This document shows positions 43,836 to 53,855 of a DNA stretch of 64,000 bases, in pieces. The notes below the pieces were generated by a model. It saw only the letters and a list, made by a program, of their open reading frames with translations. It had not been told where the DNA came from and made no database searches. Position 1 is the first letter of the stretch, and each line of letters opens with the position of its first letter. This stretch comes from Caldicellulosiruptor danielii. GTDB taxonomy: Bacteria > Bacillota > Thermoanaerobacteria > Caldicellulosiruptorales > Caldicellulosiruptoraceae. The position numbers and the translations under genes were made by a program. The stretch lies in contig NZ_CP139957.1 in NCBI RefSeq assembly GCF_034343125.1, positions 1,916,001 through 1,980,000 of the forward strand, written 5' to 3'.

Positions 43836-44810
43836 TTATTTTCTGTCCATCAAATGGCAGGCTACGTAATGACCAGAACCTACATCCTTAAATGTTGGCT
43901 CTTCCTCTTTGCACCTGTCAAATGCATACTTGCATCTTGTTCTAAACCTGCAACCGGTTGGCGGATTGAGAGGGCTTGGAACATCGCCTTCTAATATAAT
44001 CCTTGTACGCTCTTTTGATATTTTCGGGTCAGGTATTGGTATTGCAGAAAGTAGCGCTTGCGTATAAGGATGCAAAGGATTGCTGTAAAGCTCGTTGCTT
44101 TCTGCAAGTTCCACAAGCTTTCCTAAATACATTACACCTACCCTGCTGCTTATATGTTTTACCATTGAAAGGTCATGAGCAATGAACAAATAGGTCAGCC
44201 CAAGCTGCCCTTGCAGGTCTTCAAGCATATTCACAATCTGAGCCTGTATTGAAACATCAAGTGCTGAAATTGGCTCATCGCATATGATAAACTCAGGCTC
44301 AACAGCCAAAGCTCTTGCAATACCAATTCGCTGTCTCTGACCACCAGAAAATTCGTGCGGGTACCTGTTTGCATGCTCGCTGCTGAGACCTACAAGTCTT
44401 AAGAGTTCTTGAACTCTTTCTTTTTTTTCGTTGCCCTTTGCTATATTGTGTATCTCAAGCGGCTCACCTATAATATCACCAACTGTCATCCTTGGATTGA
44501 GTGAGGCATACGGGTCCTGGAAAATCATCTGCATTGATTTTCTATAAGGAAGCATGTCCTTTTTTGTTATATCTTCTCCTTTGAAAATAATCTGCCCGCT
44601 TGTTGGCTCATAAAGCCTTATAATAGTTCTTCCTGTGGTAGACTTGCCATATCCGCTTTCACCAACAAGCCCCAATGTTTCACCCTTTTTTATGAAAAAG
44701 CTCACATCATCCACTGCTTTTATATATGCTTTTTTCCCCAGTCCCATTTTAACTGGAAAGTACTTTCTTAGATTTTTTACTTCAATTAAAACCTCATTCA
44801 ACTTCTCCAC
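43836..44810 (-). CDS. oppF: Oligopeptide ABC transporter ATPase OppF
   Basis: 324 residues. Walker A is GESGYGKST (Tyr where Ser or Cys is usual); signature [15 protein letters not shown]; Walker [13 protein letters not shown]. The C-terminal oligo_HPY domain has [14 protein letters not shown] with the cysteines that hold an iron-sulfur or zinc site in this family. Confidence 0.95.
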   Translation of the reverse strand: MEKLNEVLIEVKNLRKYFPVKMGLGKKAYIKAVDDVSFFIKKGETLGLVGESGYGKSTTGRTIIRLYEPTSGQIIFKGEDITKKDMLPYRKSMQMIFQDPYASLNPRMTVGDIIGEPLEIHNIAKGNEKKERVQELLRLVGLSSEHANRYPHEFSGGQRQRIGIARALAVEPEFIICDEPISALDVSIQAQIVNMLEDLQGQLGLTYLFIAHDLSMVKHISSRVGVMYLGKLVELAESNELYSNPLHPYTQALLSAIPIPDPKISKERTRIILEGDVPSPLNPPTGCRFRTRCKYAFDRCKEEEPTFKDVGSGHYVACHLMDRK

Positions 44811-44833
44811 CTGCCTCTTGAATTACAGCTTAA

Positions 44834-45850
44834 TTACTCGTTTGCTGCTTTTGCTCTTTCCAGCAAGCTCTGTGGAGCATACTGGTGATTCAGCCAGCAC
44901 CTTGACCTGTGGTCATCTCCAACTTCGAAAAGTGGTGGTCTTATTTCCAAGCATACTCTCATTGCATATTCACACCTTGGTGCAAACGGACATCCTTTCG
45001 GCGGCTTTAGAAGATCTGGTGGCTGGCCCTCAATCGGCACTAGTCTTTTCTTAAGACCTAAATGCATCTTTGGAACAGACCTCAAAAGCCCCCATGTATA
45101 TGGATGCTTGGGGTTGTAAAATATATCATCAACAGTGCCTTCCTCAACAATAATTCCACCGTACATCACAATTACCTTTTGACATATGTCTGCCACAACA
45201 CCGAGGTCATGAGTAATGAGTATAATTGACATTTTTAGCTGCTGTTGAAGTTTTTTCAAAAGGTCTAATATCTGAGCCTGGATGGTAACATCAAGTGCAG
45301 TTGTTGGCTCATCTGCAATTAAAAGCTTTGGGTTGCACGAAAGTGCCATAGCTATCATAACTCTCTGACGCATACCACCCGAAAACTCATGAGGGTACTG
45401 CGAAAGTCTTCGCTCAGGACTTGGAATACCAACAAGCTTTAACATCTCAACCGCTCTTTTTTTAGCTTGAGCCTTAGACACTTTATCATGAATCTTTATT
45501 GCCTCAATCAATTGATTTCCAATTGTGAAAACAGGGTTTAAAGAAGTCATCGGGTCCTGAAATATCATACTTATTTTGTTTCCTCTTATGTCTCTCATCT
45601 CTTTCTCAGAAAGCTTAAGTAAGTCCTTACCTTCAAATATAATCTGACCGTCAACAATTTTACCGGGTGGCGCAATAAGTCTCATAATTGACATTGAGGT
45701 CACACTTTTACCGCTTCCAGATTCACCTACAATACCCACAGTCTGCCCTTCATATACATCAAACGAAACATCGTTTACTGCCTTTACCTCTCCAACATGT
45801 GTAAAAAATGATGTTTTCAGGTTCTTTACTTCTAACAATTTTGCAGCCAA
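44834..45850 (-). CDS. oppD: Oligopeptide ABC transporter ATPase OppD
   Basis: 338 residues. Walker A GESGSGKSVT, signature FSGGMRQRVMIAMAL, Walker B LLIADEPTTALD, C-terminal oligo_HPY with GCPFAPRCEYAMRVC. It pairs with OppF as the motor heterodimer. Confidence 0.95.
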   Translation of the reverse strand: MAAKLLEVKNLKTSFFTHVGEVKAVNDVSFDVYEGQTVGIVGESGSGKSVTSMSIMRLIAPPGKIVDGQIIFEGKDLLKLSEKEMRDIRGNKISMIFQDPMTSLNPVFTIGNQLIEAIKIHDKVSKAQAKKRAVEMLKLVGIPSPERRLSQYPHEFSGGMRQRVMIAMALSCNPKLLIADEPTTALDVTIQAQILDLLKKLQQQLKMSIILITHDLGVVADICQKVIVMYGGIIVEEGTVDDIFYNPKHPYTWGLLRSVPKMHLGLKKRLVPIEGQPPDLLKPPKGCPFAPRCEYAMRVCLEIRPPLFEVGDDHRSRCWLNHQYAPQSLLERAKAANE

Positions 45851-45892
45851 CTCTTTTCACCTCAAATTCTGGTAAAATTATGTTCGAAAAAA

Positions 45893-46870
45893 TTACTTTC
45901 TCATTCGTGGGTCAAGTGCATCTCTGAGCCCATCACCAAACAAGTTGAATGCAAGTATTATCAAACACAACAAAAGCGATGGGAAAAATAACCTATAAGG
46001 GTATGATATAAAGCCGTTAACACCGTCTGATGCTAAAGAACCAAGCGATGGAACAGGTGCGTCAACACCAAGGCCAATAAAGCTCAAGAAAGACTCAGTA
46101 AAAATAGCGCTTGGAATCTGCAGTGTAGCAGTAACTATAATTGACCCCATGCTGTTCGGAATCAAGTGCCTGAGCAAAATCCTCCAACCACTTGCTCCAA
46201 TTGTCTTTGCCGCTGTAACATACTCTTGCTGTTTTAAGCTCAATATCTCACCACGTACAATCCTGGCCATTGAAATCCAGTAAGTAAGTCCCAGAGCAAT
46301 ATATATACAAACAAGTGGTGCACCCACTGTCTGAAGCCCGCTCAAAAATGAATACTTATCAAAAAGATCTTCCAAAGCAGGTTTCAGTGATACTGAAAGA
46401 AGAATAACGTAAATCATCAAAGGTATGCTGTACAGAATATCAACTATTCTCATCATTATATTGTCAACCTTGCCACCTATATACCCTGAGATGCCCCCAT
46501 ATAAAACACCAATCACAATATTTATAATTGTTGCAACAATTCCTATGGAAAGAGAGATTCTCATACCATACAAGCATCTTACAAACAAATCTCTACCAAG
46601 TTCATCGGTTCCAAATAAGTGAGTAATCGACGGTGGCAATGCTTCATGACCTCTAATCTGCTGGTCATATTTATATGGCATAACAATTGGACCAATAATA
46701 GCAAGCAATACAAAAAACACTATTGTCCACATTGATGCCATTGCTACTTTATTAGCTTTAAGTCTTCTCCATGCATCCTGCCAGTAGCTCATGCTGGGCC
46801 TTACAATTGTTTCTGTCTGCCTTTCCTCTTTTGGAACTGGGACAAAAAGTTCTTTTGATATATTCTCCAT
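45893..46870 (-). CDS. oppC: Oligopeptide ABC transporter permease OppC
   Basis: 325 residues from ATG 46870 (MENISKELFV), preceded by AAGGGGGAAAAG; the longer frame from TTG 46903 overlaps oppB without its own site. It has six membrane helices, an N-terminal OppC_N region, HLFGTDELGRDLFVRCLYG and the EAA-type loop EYVTAAKTIGASGWRILLRHL. Confidence 0.94.
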   Translation of the reverse strand: MENISKELFVPVPKEERQTETIVRPSMSYWQDAWRRLKANKVAMASMWTIVFFVLLAIIGPIVMPYKYDQQIRGHEALPPSITHLFGTDELGRDLFVRCLYGMRISLSIGIVATIINIVIGVLYGGISGYIGGKVDNIMMRIVDILYSIPLMIYVILLSVSLKPALEDLFDKYSFLSGLQTVGAPLVCIYIALGLTYWISMARIVRGEILSLKQQEYVTAAKTIGASGWRILLRHLIPNSMGSIIVTATLQIPSAIFTESFLSFIGLGVDAPVPSLGSLASDGVNGFISYPYRLFFPSLLLCLIILAFNLFGDGLRDALDPRMRK

Positions 46871-46892
46871 TATCTTCTTTTCCCCCTTAAAA

Positions 46893-47813
46893 TCAGTCCT
46901 CAAGTTTTATACGCGGGTCTATAAATACATAGATAATATCTACAATAAGATTCATTAGTATCAAAAATGCTGCATAAAATATTGTGGTTCCCATCACAAG
47001 CGAATAGTCCCTGTTTGATATACTATCAACATAGAACCTTCCCATTCCTGGGATTGAAAAAATCTTTTCAACAACAAAACTACCAGTGAGTATTCCTGCA
47101 ATTAAAGGACCTAAGTATGTTACAACAGGTATCAAAGAGTTTTTCAGCGCATGTTTGTATATAACTATGAAATCTGAAAGTCCTTTCGCACGTGCAGTTC
47201 TAATATAGTCCTGTGACAAACTTTCAAGCATACTGCTTCGAATAAGCCTTGCAATAAAGGATATTGGATAAGCTGCCAGCGTTACAACTGGAAGAATATA
47301 ACTTCTTGGCTCATCCAGCCCCATAATAGGTACAAGCTGAAGCTTTACACCAAAGATGTACATCAAAATCACCGCAAGCACAAATCCAGGTATTGTAATG
47401 AAAATTGTAGCTATCACCATAGACAAGTTATCCTGCCACTTTCCCTGATGCACAGCTGACCAAATACCAAGAGGTATCCCTATAAGGAGGCTTAAGATTA
47501 TAGCTAAAATACCTACCTTTGCAGAGACAGGAAAGGTTTCTGCGATAATCTCATTCACTGTTCTGCCCTGATTTCTCATTGAAATTCCCAAATCGCCGTG
47601 CAAAAGACTATTTAAATACTTAACATACTGGACTGCAAGCGGTTTGTTAAGTCCATATTTTTCGTTTAGATTTTGCAAAATCTGCTCAGGCAACGTTTTT
47701 TCTCCGGTGAAAGGACCACCAGGTATCATTCTCATGAGAAAAAATGTAACAGTAATTATTACGAATAATGATACAATGGACCACACTATCCTTTTGAGTA
47801 TGTATCTTGCCAC
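46893..47813 (-). CDS. oppB: Oligopeptide ABC transporter permease OppB
   Basis: 306 residues, GTG start with AAGGAGAG 9 bases upstream. Six membrane helices; FLMRMIPGGPF near the N-terminus and the EAA loop DYIRTARAKGLSDFIVIYKHAL. First gene of oppBCDFA, the usual order in this group. Confidence 0.95.
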   Translation of the reverse strand: MARYILKRIVWSIVSLFVIITVTFFLMRMIPGGPFTGEKTLPEQILQNLNEKYGLNKPLAVQYVKYLNSLLHGDLGISMRNQGRTVNEIIAETFPVSAKVGILAIILSLLIGIPLGIWSAVHQGKWQDNLSMVIATIFITIPGFVLAVILMYIFGVKLQLVPIMGLDEPRSYILPVVTLAAYPISFIARLIRSSMLESLSQDYIRTARAKGLSDFIVIYKHALKNSLIPVVTYLGPLIAGILTGSFVVEKIFSIPGMGRFYVDSISNRDYSLVMGTTIFYAAFLILMNLIVDIIYVFIDPRIKLED

Positions 47814-48224
47814 GCGTAATCTCTCCTTCAGTAATTAATTTGTTAGACAATCAATGCACACTTATGCAATTGTTTGAATATTTATAAAATTATTTATTTC
47901 AAAATTCTCGTTGATAATTATAGCACTATGTGATTGCATAATCAATACATTAATTTGCGTTTAATTTTCTGAAAATATCAATTTTTTGTCAATCGTTTGA
48001 ATTGTATGCATGTATTTATTTATACTTATTAAAGTTTTTCTCAAATTTTCTGTTAGTGCATTGTTCGAAATGAAGGTTAATATCTTAAAGTTTTCATTTT
48101 AGTACATTTTGGTTCATTAATATTTATACCTTTAGATGGCATAAAAATTTTTGTGTGTTTTGAACTATCCTTTTGAGGGTAAAATTTATGATAGAAAACA
48201 AATGGGCTTGGGAGGAAAAATTTT
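47814..48224. other. Divergent control region between oppB and ldh
   Basis: About 410 bp with no gene. It holds the opp promoter (47917-47945) and must hold the ldh promoter, which I could not fix: a TAAAAT box near 48180 lacks a well-spaced -35 box. Very AT-rich; no clear riboswitch or operator palindrome. Confidence 0.6.
47917..47945 (-). promoter_or_regulatory. Promoter of oppBCDFA
   Basis: TTGATT, 17 bp, TATAAT on the minus strand, about 105 bases before the oppB start. The leader is AT-rich without an obvious hairpin. Confidence 0.65.
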
Positions 48225-49169
48225 ATGAGAAAACCGGGTAAAATTGTGATAATTGGAACAGGATTTGTGGGTGCATCAACTGCTTTTGCTCTTGTAGATG
48301 CCGGGCTTGCAACAGAACTTGTTCTGATTGACGTAAATTTTGCAAAAGCTGAAGGTGAAGCAATGGATTTGAATCACGGAATATCCTTTGTAAAACCTGT
48401 CAAGATATGGGCAGGTGATTATGTAGATTGTAAAGATGCTGATATAATAATAATCACTGCTGGTGCTAACCAAAAACCTGGTGAAACAAGGCTTGACCTT
48501 ACTCATAAAAATGCACAGATTACAAAGTCGATAGTGGAAAACATTATCAAATACACGCAGGATGCAATACTTTTAATGGTCACCAACCCTGTTGATGTTC
48601 TCACTTACGTAATGTATAAAGTTTCAGGTCTGCCAAAAAATCAGATTATAGGCTCTGGAACAGTCTTAGACTCTTCGCGGTTCAGATACCTTTTAGCACA
48701 GCATTGCCAGGTCGACGTGAGAAATGTTCATGCATATATCTTGGGCGAACATGGAGACAGTGAAATTGCTGCATGGTCGCTTACAAACATAGGCGGCGTG
48801 AATTTTATGCAAGAGTGCCTTTTGTGCGGGAAAAACTGCTCACCTGAAGTAAAAGAGCAAATTTTTAACAAGGTAAAAAATGCTGCATATGAAATAATTG
48901 AAAGAAAAGGAGCAACATATTATGCCATTGCATTGGCTGTTAGAAGAATTGTTGAAGCTATAATCAGAGATGAAAATTCTATACTGCCTGTCTCATCAAT
49001 AGTTGATGATGTATATGGGGTGAAAGATGTTGCAATTTCCCTTCCTGCAGTTGTCAACAAAAGCGGAGTTGTAAAGGTATTTGATGTACCGCTGACAGAT
49101 GAGGAAAAAGAAAAGCTCAAAAACTCTGCTCAGGTAATAAAAAGTGTTATAGAGTCTTTGAAATTATAA
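48225..49169 (+). CDS. ldh: L-lactate dehydrogenase
   Basis: 314 residues. NAD loop [13 protein letters not shown], Asp after LVLID, substrate-specificity loop near [10 protein letters not shown] (Gln-Lys-Pro typical of LDH), catalytic His in LGEHGDSE. It reduces pyruvate to L-lactate, a main fermentation product of this type of organism. Single-gene unit with its own terminator. Confidence 0.96.
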   Translation: MRKPGKIVIIGTGFVGASTAFALVDAGLATELVLIDVNFAKAEGEAMDLNHGISFVKPVKIWAGDYVDCKDADIIIITAGANQKPGETRLDLTHKNAQITKSIVENIIKYTQDAILLMVTNPVDVLTYVMYKVSGLPKNQIIGSGTVLDSSRFRYLLAQHCQVDVRNVHAYILGEHGDSEIAAWSLTNIGGVNFMQECLLCGKNCSPEVKEQIFNKVKNAAYEIIERKGATYYAIALAVRRIVEAIIRDENSILPVSSIVDDVYGVKDVAISLPAVVNKSGVVKVFDVPLTDEEKEKLKNSAQVIKSVIESLKL

Positions 49170-49172
49170 CGA

Positions 49173-49200
49173 GGCAAGGTAAAAACCTTGCCTTTTGCTT
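49173..49200 (+). terminator. Terminator after ldh
   Basis: Stem GGCAAGGT / ACCTTGCC with an AAAA loop, followed by TTTTGCTTTATTT. Confidence 0.85.
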
Positions 49201-49291
49201 TATTTCATTTGCCACTTTGAGCTGTTGCAATTTTGCTTCTGTCGTGATAAAATAGCAATTAGTCTTAAAATTTGAGTGGAGGTGAAAAGTT

Positions 49292-49591
49292 TTGGCAAAC
49301 ACAAAGTCTGCTAAAAAGAAGATAAAAGTTATAAGGCGTAGAACTATTGAAAATAAGATTCAAAAGTTTAAAATGAAAAAAGCTATAAAAGAGGTCAAAA
49401 AAGCTCTGCTTAGCGGTGACATCGAAAAGGCAAAAGAACTTTACTCAAAAGCTGCAAAGCTCATTGACCAGACAGCTGCAAAAGGTGTTATACACAAGAA
49501 CAATGCTTCAAGAAAGAAATCAAGACTTATGAAGCTAATCAACAAGTACGCTGCTCTGTCTTCGCCACAGCCAGAATTAAAAGCTCAATAA
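49292..49591 (+). CDS. rpsT: 30S ribosomal protein S20
   Basis: 99 residues, TTG start with GGAGGTGA. Basic N-terminus (ANTKSAKKKIKVIRRR) and the family's AKGVIHKNNASRKKSRL motif. It binds 16S rRNA. Adjacent to holA in the opposite direction, a frequent neighbour. Confidence 0.96.
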   Translation: MANTKSAKKKIKVIRRRTIENKIQKFKMKKAIKEVKKALLSGDIEKAKELYSKAAKLIDQTAAKGVIHKNNASRKKSRLMKLINKYAALSSPQPELKAQ

Positions 49592-49598
49592 TAAAAAA

Positions 49599-49635
49599 GG
49601 GCTGTCCAGTCTCTTTTCAATGGATAGCCTTTTTA
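49599..49635. terminator. Bidirectional terminator between rpsT and holA
   Basis: Stem GGCTGTCCA / TGGATAGCC (one G-T pair), followed by TTTTTATATTTT on the plus strand and CCTTTTTTATT on the minus strand. Confidence 0.8.
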
Positions 49636-49639
49636 TATT

Positions 49640-50647
49640 TTATTTTACAATCTGATACAAAAGCATTTCAAGCGCTGTTTCATCATCAATTTGTCCTCTT
49701 TTTATCATATACTCGTATTCAATGGTCTTTTGAATTATAGTTTTTATTTTATCAAGGGTAAAGGTTTCTGCCTGTTTTTTGTACTTATCAATAAAGAATT
49801 CAAGAATGCCAAGTTGTTTTGCGATCTGTTTTTTGTTTGTCTCCTGCGTCTCCTTTAACATACCAAGTATCTTAAAATGTCGTAAAATCAAAGCCAAAAT
49901 CTTGCTGACACTTGTTTTGAGCTGATACAGCTCTCTTAAGTATTTATAGCCGCTTTCCAAATCCTTTGTCGCAAAAGCATCAAGCATCTGGAATATATGG
50001 TCTTGTGGGTTGTCGGTCAAGGTCTTTAATATATCATCATGCGTAATCTTGCTTCTTTTGCCAAGATATGAAATGAGAACTTGTAAATAATTGTAGATAA
50101 GCATCATGTCCTTGTTGTAGTGAAGGATAATCTCCTGTGCTATATTTTCAGAGATTGCTTTCCCTTCTTTTGACATTACATTTTGAACCCACTTAATCAA
50201 ATCGGGCATGGAAGGCTGCACAAATTCTGCAGAAAATGCTATTTGTTTGAGGGCAGAAAATAATTTGGTTTCTTTTGCTTCGTATTCTTTGAAGATTACA
50301 TAAGTACTGTCACTTCTAAAATTTTTGAGATTATCTATGATAGCAGAAAGATTAAGACTGGAGTTTGTAGTTGAATACTTGAAAAAGTTTTTGAAAATTA
50401 GCACTTTTGGTTCTAAATCAAAAGATATTGAAAACATTTCGTTTATTACATCGTTATAATTTGCAGTCTCACCGTCAAACTTTACTATGTTGTTCAAGTT
50501 CCCACTTGTGATAGCATGGCTAAAGCGTCTTGTATATTCGTCAATCAAAAATATTTCCTGTCCATAAAAAAGATAAATTTTCTTGAAATCCTTTTTCAAA
50601 AGTTGTGAATTTAACTCTTTTATAATCTCTTTTGATTTTTCAGCCAT
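49640..50647 (-). CDS. holA: DNA polymerase III delta subunit
   Basis: 335 residues. N-terminal YLFYGQEIFLIDEYTRRF (the family's degenerate P-loop region), the central KVLIFKNFF, and a C-terminal helical domain with ILRHFKILGMLKE. It opens the sliding clamp as part of the clamp loader. 10 bp after comEC. Confidence 0.93.
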   Translation of the reverse strand: MAEKSKEIIKELNSQLLKKDFKKIYLFYGQEIFLIDEYTRRFSHAITSGNLNNIVKFDGETANYNDVINEMFSISFDLEPKVLIFKNFFKYSTTNSSLNLSAIIDNLKNFRSDSTYVIFKEYEAKETKLFSALKQIAFSAEFVQPSMPDLIKWVQNVMSKEGKAISENIAQEIILHYNKDMMLIYNYLQVLISYLGKRSKITHDDILKTLTDNPQDHIFQMLDAFATKDLESGYKYLRELYQLKTSVSKILALILRHFKILGMLKETQETNKKQIAKQLGILEFFIDKYKKQAETFTLDKIKTIIQKTIEYEYMIKRGQIDDETALEMLLYQIVK

Positions 50648-50657
50648 GTTAATTACT

Positions 50658-52916
50658 TCACCTCACAATATACGGGTTTATCATCATCCTATTTTTTTCA
50701 ACCACTATGTCTATGGTTCCATTTAAATCTGTTCTATAAACTTTAATATTCTTGTCTTTGAGTCTTTGCAATACCTCATTCGAAGGATGCCCAAAAATGT
50801 TGTCTTTCCCCACTGAAATTACTGCAACTTTCGGCTTTACATTTTCCAAAAACTCTTCAGATGTTGCAGTGCTACTACCATGGTGCCCCACCTTTAAGAC
50901 TACTGCGTGCAAGTTATATTTCTTTACATACTCTTTTTCAGACTCATAAGAAGCATCACCTGTAAAAAGCATGGAAAAATTGCCAAAGATTAGCTTTGCA
51001 ACAACAGAACTATTTTCATCTTCTTCTACAGGTGGAATAAAATAGACTTTTAAATCCTTGTAGCGATAAACTTTCAAGCTATCTACTAACACAACTTTTT
51101 GTCCCTTAAGCTTTTGTGCATTTTCAAGATAGACCTCTATTGATGTTACAATCGTGTCAACTTTCATCTCATCAAGCAGATAGTCAAAGTCTCCAATATG
51201 GTCACTGTGCTTGTGTGTCAAGACTAAAACATCAAGTTTTGCTACTCCCCTTTTGAGTATATACGGAAGAACAATTCTTTTCAAGCTGCTGAAATCTTCA
51301 TACTCAGGACCTGTATCAATCAGCATTGAAAATCCCTTGTATGTAACAAGACTACTGTCTCCCTGCCCCACATCTATTACGTTTATGGTAAGCCTGTTGT
51401 AATTTATAAGTGTCTGTAAGATAAATGCCACAAGCAGCCCACCAACGCTCAAATAAATCACATATTTTAGTTGCTTGCTCATAAAGCTTTTAAAAATTAA
51501 ATATGCTACAACAAGATAGTAACAAAATATTAGTTTCTCATCCCATAAAATGACTTTCACATGTGAAAACCTTACATGAGATAATCTTGAAAGGTACATT
51601 AGCACATTCACACAGACTTCTAAAAACCATTTAAATGGTAATATATCTATATTGATGACCAAAAATAGACAATACAGCAGCCCAGCCGGTACAACAGCAC
51701 TTGCAACTGGTACAGCAACTATGTTTGTCAAGAATGAAATAACTGAAACCTCAGAAAAATAATAAGCCATAAATGGCAATATTAAAATTTGAGCAGAAAT
51801 TGAAACTGCAATAAGTGAAGATACACTTCTTGGTATCTTTAACTTCGCAAAATACTCATATATTCCTCTATAAAACAGAATTATCGAAAGAACACTCAAA
51901 AAAGACAGTTGAAACCCAATGTCAAAAAGAAAAAGAGGATTTACAATCAGCATTAAAACGCTCGATACTGCCAAGCTGTTGAGTGTATCAGAATTTCTGT
52001 AGATAATTCTTCCAGCATAGAAGACTGCCGCCATAATTGAGGCTCTAACAACCGATGCCGACATACCTGTGACTATAGCAAAAACAATTATAACACCTAT
52101 TATTAGAAAGTTTACTCCCTTACCATAAACCTTTAATATTTTTCTGAACAAAATCTCAACAAAAGCACATAGCACTCCTACATTTCCACCAGAGACTGCA
52201 AGAAGATGAGCAAGCCCACTTCGCTGAAAGTCTTTGTACATATCATCTGGAATTGTTGATTTGTTACCAAGAATTAGACCTTTCAAAAGTGAAGATATAT
52301 CATTTTTAAAAGACTTATCTATGAGATTATTTAGCATTGTAGAAAATCTATTGAGAAGAGTGAGAACATTTTTACCATGAGAGATAACCTCTACTTCTTT
52401 TGAGTAAAGTGTATAAACGGCACCTTTGCCTTTCAAATATTCCTTGTAGTCAAATCCAAATCTATTTGTTTTTCCTTTTGGAATTTTAAGTTTCCCAGAA
52501 ACTTTCACAGTATCTCCATAAAAAATATTTTTTTTAGACTCTGTTGTAACTCTAAGAGTAACAGCTTTTGCGTTTAGATTTGTTTTCAGATAAAAGGAAG
52601 CCTTTTTTTCACTTGTCTCGGGGAATGAGCACACACTACCAACAATAGAAACATGTTTTCCTTCCAGACTTTTTTGAGGCTCAAGGAGATTGAAAATGTA
52701 ATAAGTCCTGAAAAACTGTAGCATAAGAAAAAGAAAACATAAAATAAATAAAAACTTTTCCTTTTTAAAGTACTGAGGAAAAAAATAGCAGGCAACACAC
52801 AGCACTCCTATAATTAGAAATAAGCAAAATACAAGTGCTTTAATTTCTTTTATATTCCTGCCCAGAACAATTCCTATCATCATAAAACCGGCAACAAATA
52901 ACGCCTTTCTTGTCAT
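50658..52916 (-). CDS. comEC: DNA-uptake channel ComEC/Rec2
   Basis: 752 residues. N-terminal membrane helices and an OB-fold (DUF4131) region; the competence domain with GLILGNKSTIPDDMYKDFQRSGLAHLLAVSGGN split over about 210-245, and many helices; the C-terminal metallo-beta-lactamase-like domain with VIDVGQGDSSLV, LTHKHSDHIGD and KVGHHGS. It carries single-stranded DNA into the cell. With the retractile type IV pilus and ComFB gene in this window it suggests natural competence. Confidence 0.95.
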   Translation of the reverse strand: MTRKALFVAGFMMIGIVLGRNIKEIKALVFCLFLIIGVLCVACYFFPQYFKKEKFLFILCFLFLMLQFFRTYYIFNLLEPQKSLEGKHVSIVGSVCSFPETSEKKASFYLKTNLNAKAVTLRVTTESKKNIFYGDTVKVSGKLKIPKGKTNRFGFDYKEYLKGKGAVYTLYSKEVEVISHGKNVLTLLNRFSTMLNNLIDKSFKNDISSLLKGLILGNKSTIPDDMYKDFQRSGLAHLLAVSGGNVGVLCAFVEILFRKILKVYGKGVNFLIIGVIIVFAIVTGMSASVVRASIMAAVFYAGRIIYRNSDTLNSLAVSSVLMLIVNPLFLFDIGFQLSFLSVLSIILFYRGIYEYFAKLKIPRSVSSLIAVSISAQILILPFMAYYFSEVSVISFLTNIVAVPVASAVVPAGLLYCLFLVINIDILPFKWFLEVCVNVLMYLSRLSHVRFSHVKVILWDEKLIFCYYLVVAYLIFKSFMSKQLKYVIYLSVGGLLVAFILQTLINYNRLTINVIDVGQGDSSLVTYKGFSMLIDTGPEYEDFSSLKRIVLPYILKRGVAKLDVLVLTHKHSDHIGDFDYLLDEMKVDTIVTSIEVYLENAQKLKGQKVVLVDSLKVYRYKDLKVYFIPPVEEDENSSVVAKLIFGNFSMLFTGDASYESEKEYVKKYNLHAVVLKVGHHGSSTATSEEFLENVKPKVAVISVGKDNIFGHPSNEVLQRLKDKNIKVYRTDLNGTIDIVVEKNRMMINPYIVR

Positions 52917-53752
52917 CGTTTGAGTACCCTGCTTTCTAACATGTAGAAAATTTCATCATCTATCTTTAAATTTCCTTTTCCAACTCCTATAAAAATCTCT
53001 GGTTTGTTTTCCCCGTGAAAATCACTTCCGCCACTGATAGCAAGGTCAAGTTTTTTAGCAATCTCAAGAAGCATACTTGTCTCTTTTTGGCTGTGGTCCG
53101 AGTGGAAAACCTCAAGCCCGTCAAGCCCATACTCTTTTAGTTCCAAAAACACGTTTTCGCTTCCCTCTTCCAGATATAAATACTTGTGAGGATGTGCCAA
53201 AATAGCAAGTCCGCCTGCCTTTTTTATTGCCTCAATAGCCTCTTGAGGTTTTAACTTATCTTTTTTTACATAAGCAGGTTTTCCAAATCCCAAAAGTTTT
53301 TCAAACACCTCTTTTGTGCTTAAAAAATATCCTTTCTTGACAAGTACCTGGGCAATATGAGGTCTTCCTATCATCTCACCCGAAGATAACTTTTCTACTT
53401 CCTCCATCGAAATGCTGTACCCCATTTGCCTAAGCTTTTCAATTATCTTGGGGTTTCTTTCTTTCCTGAACTTATTTAGCATCTTTAGCTTTTGCTGCAA
53501 AAATTTACTGTCAATATCTATAAAAAGCCCTAAAATGTGCATTTCTATCTCAAAATCGGCGCTTATCTCAACTCCACTTACAACTTTAATCCCAAGCCTG
53601 CTTCCTTCCTCGATGGCAGCTTTCACACCATCTGTTGTATCATGGTCGGTTATGGCAATGGCAAAAAGTCCTCTTTCCTTAGCAAGCCTTACAACCTCTT
53701 GAGGAGTAAGCGTTCCATCCGAAAATGTTGTGTGAGTATGAAGGTCAATCAT
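52913..53752 (-). CDS. PHP-domain phosphoesterase (RNase AM/nucleoside bisphosphate type)
   Basis: 279 residues from ATG 53752 (MIDLHTHTTFSDG); the in-frame GTG at 53764 overlaps the ribosome-binding site. PHP metal ligands lie in DLHTHTTFSDG, AITDHDTTDG, ILAHPHKY and SGGSDFHGE. Relatives trim 5' ends of RNA or hydrolyse 3',5'-nucleoside bisphosphates. It overlaps comEC by 4 bp. Confidence 0.9.
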   Translation of the reverse strand: MIDLHTHTTFSDGTLTPQEVVRLAKERGLFAIAITDHDTTDGVKAAIEEGSRLGIKVVSGVEISADFEIEMHILGLFIDIDSKFLQQKLKMLNKFRKERNPKIIEKLRQMGYSISMEEVEKLSSGEMIGRPHIAQVLVKKGYFLSTKEVFEKLLGFGKPAYVKKDKLKPQEAIEAIKKAGGLAILAHPHKYLYLEEGSENVFLELKEYGLDGLEVFHSDHSQKETSMLLEIAKKLDLAISGGSDFHGENKPEIFIGVGKGNLKIDDEIFYMLESRVLKR

Positions 53753-53803
53753 TCTGAGCAGCACTTCCTTTCTCTATTTATTATATCTTAAACTTAACAA
53801 AAC

Positions 53804-53840
53804 AAAAAGGTGGCCTTTTTTTCTCTTTTTAAGACCACCT
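53804..53840 (-). terminator. Terminator after the FAD-dehydrogenase gene
   Basis: Stem AGGTGGTCTT / AAGGCCACCT on the minus strand (one G-U pair), followed by TTTTTG. It isolates the FAD gene from the PHP-comEC-holA unit. Confidence 0.8.
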
Positions 53841-53855
53841 AAAAACTCCAATGAA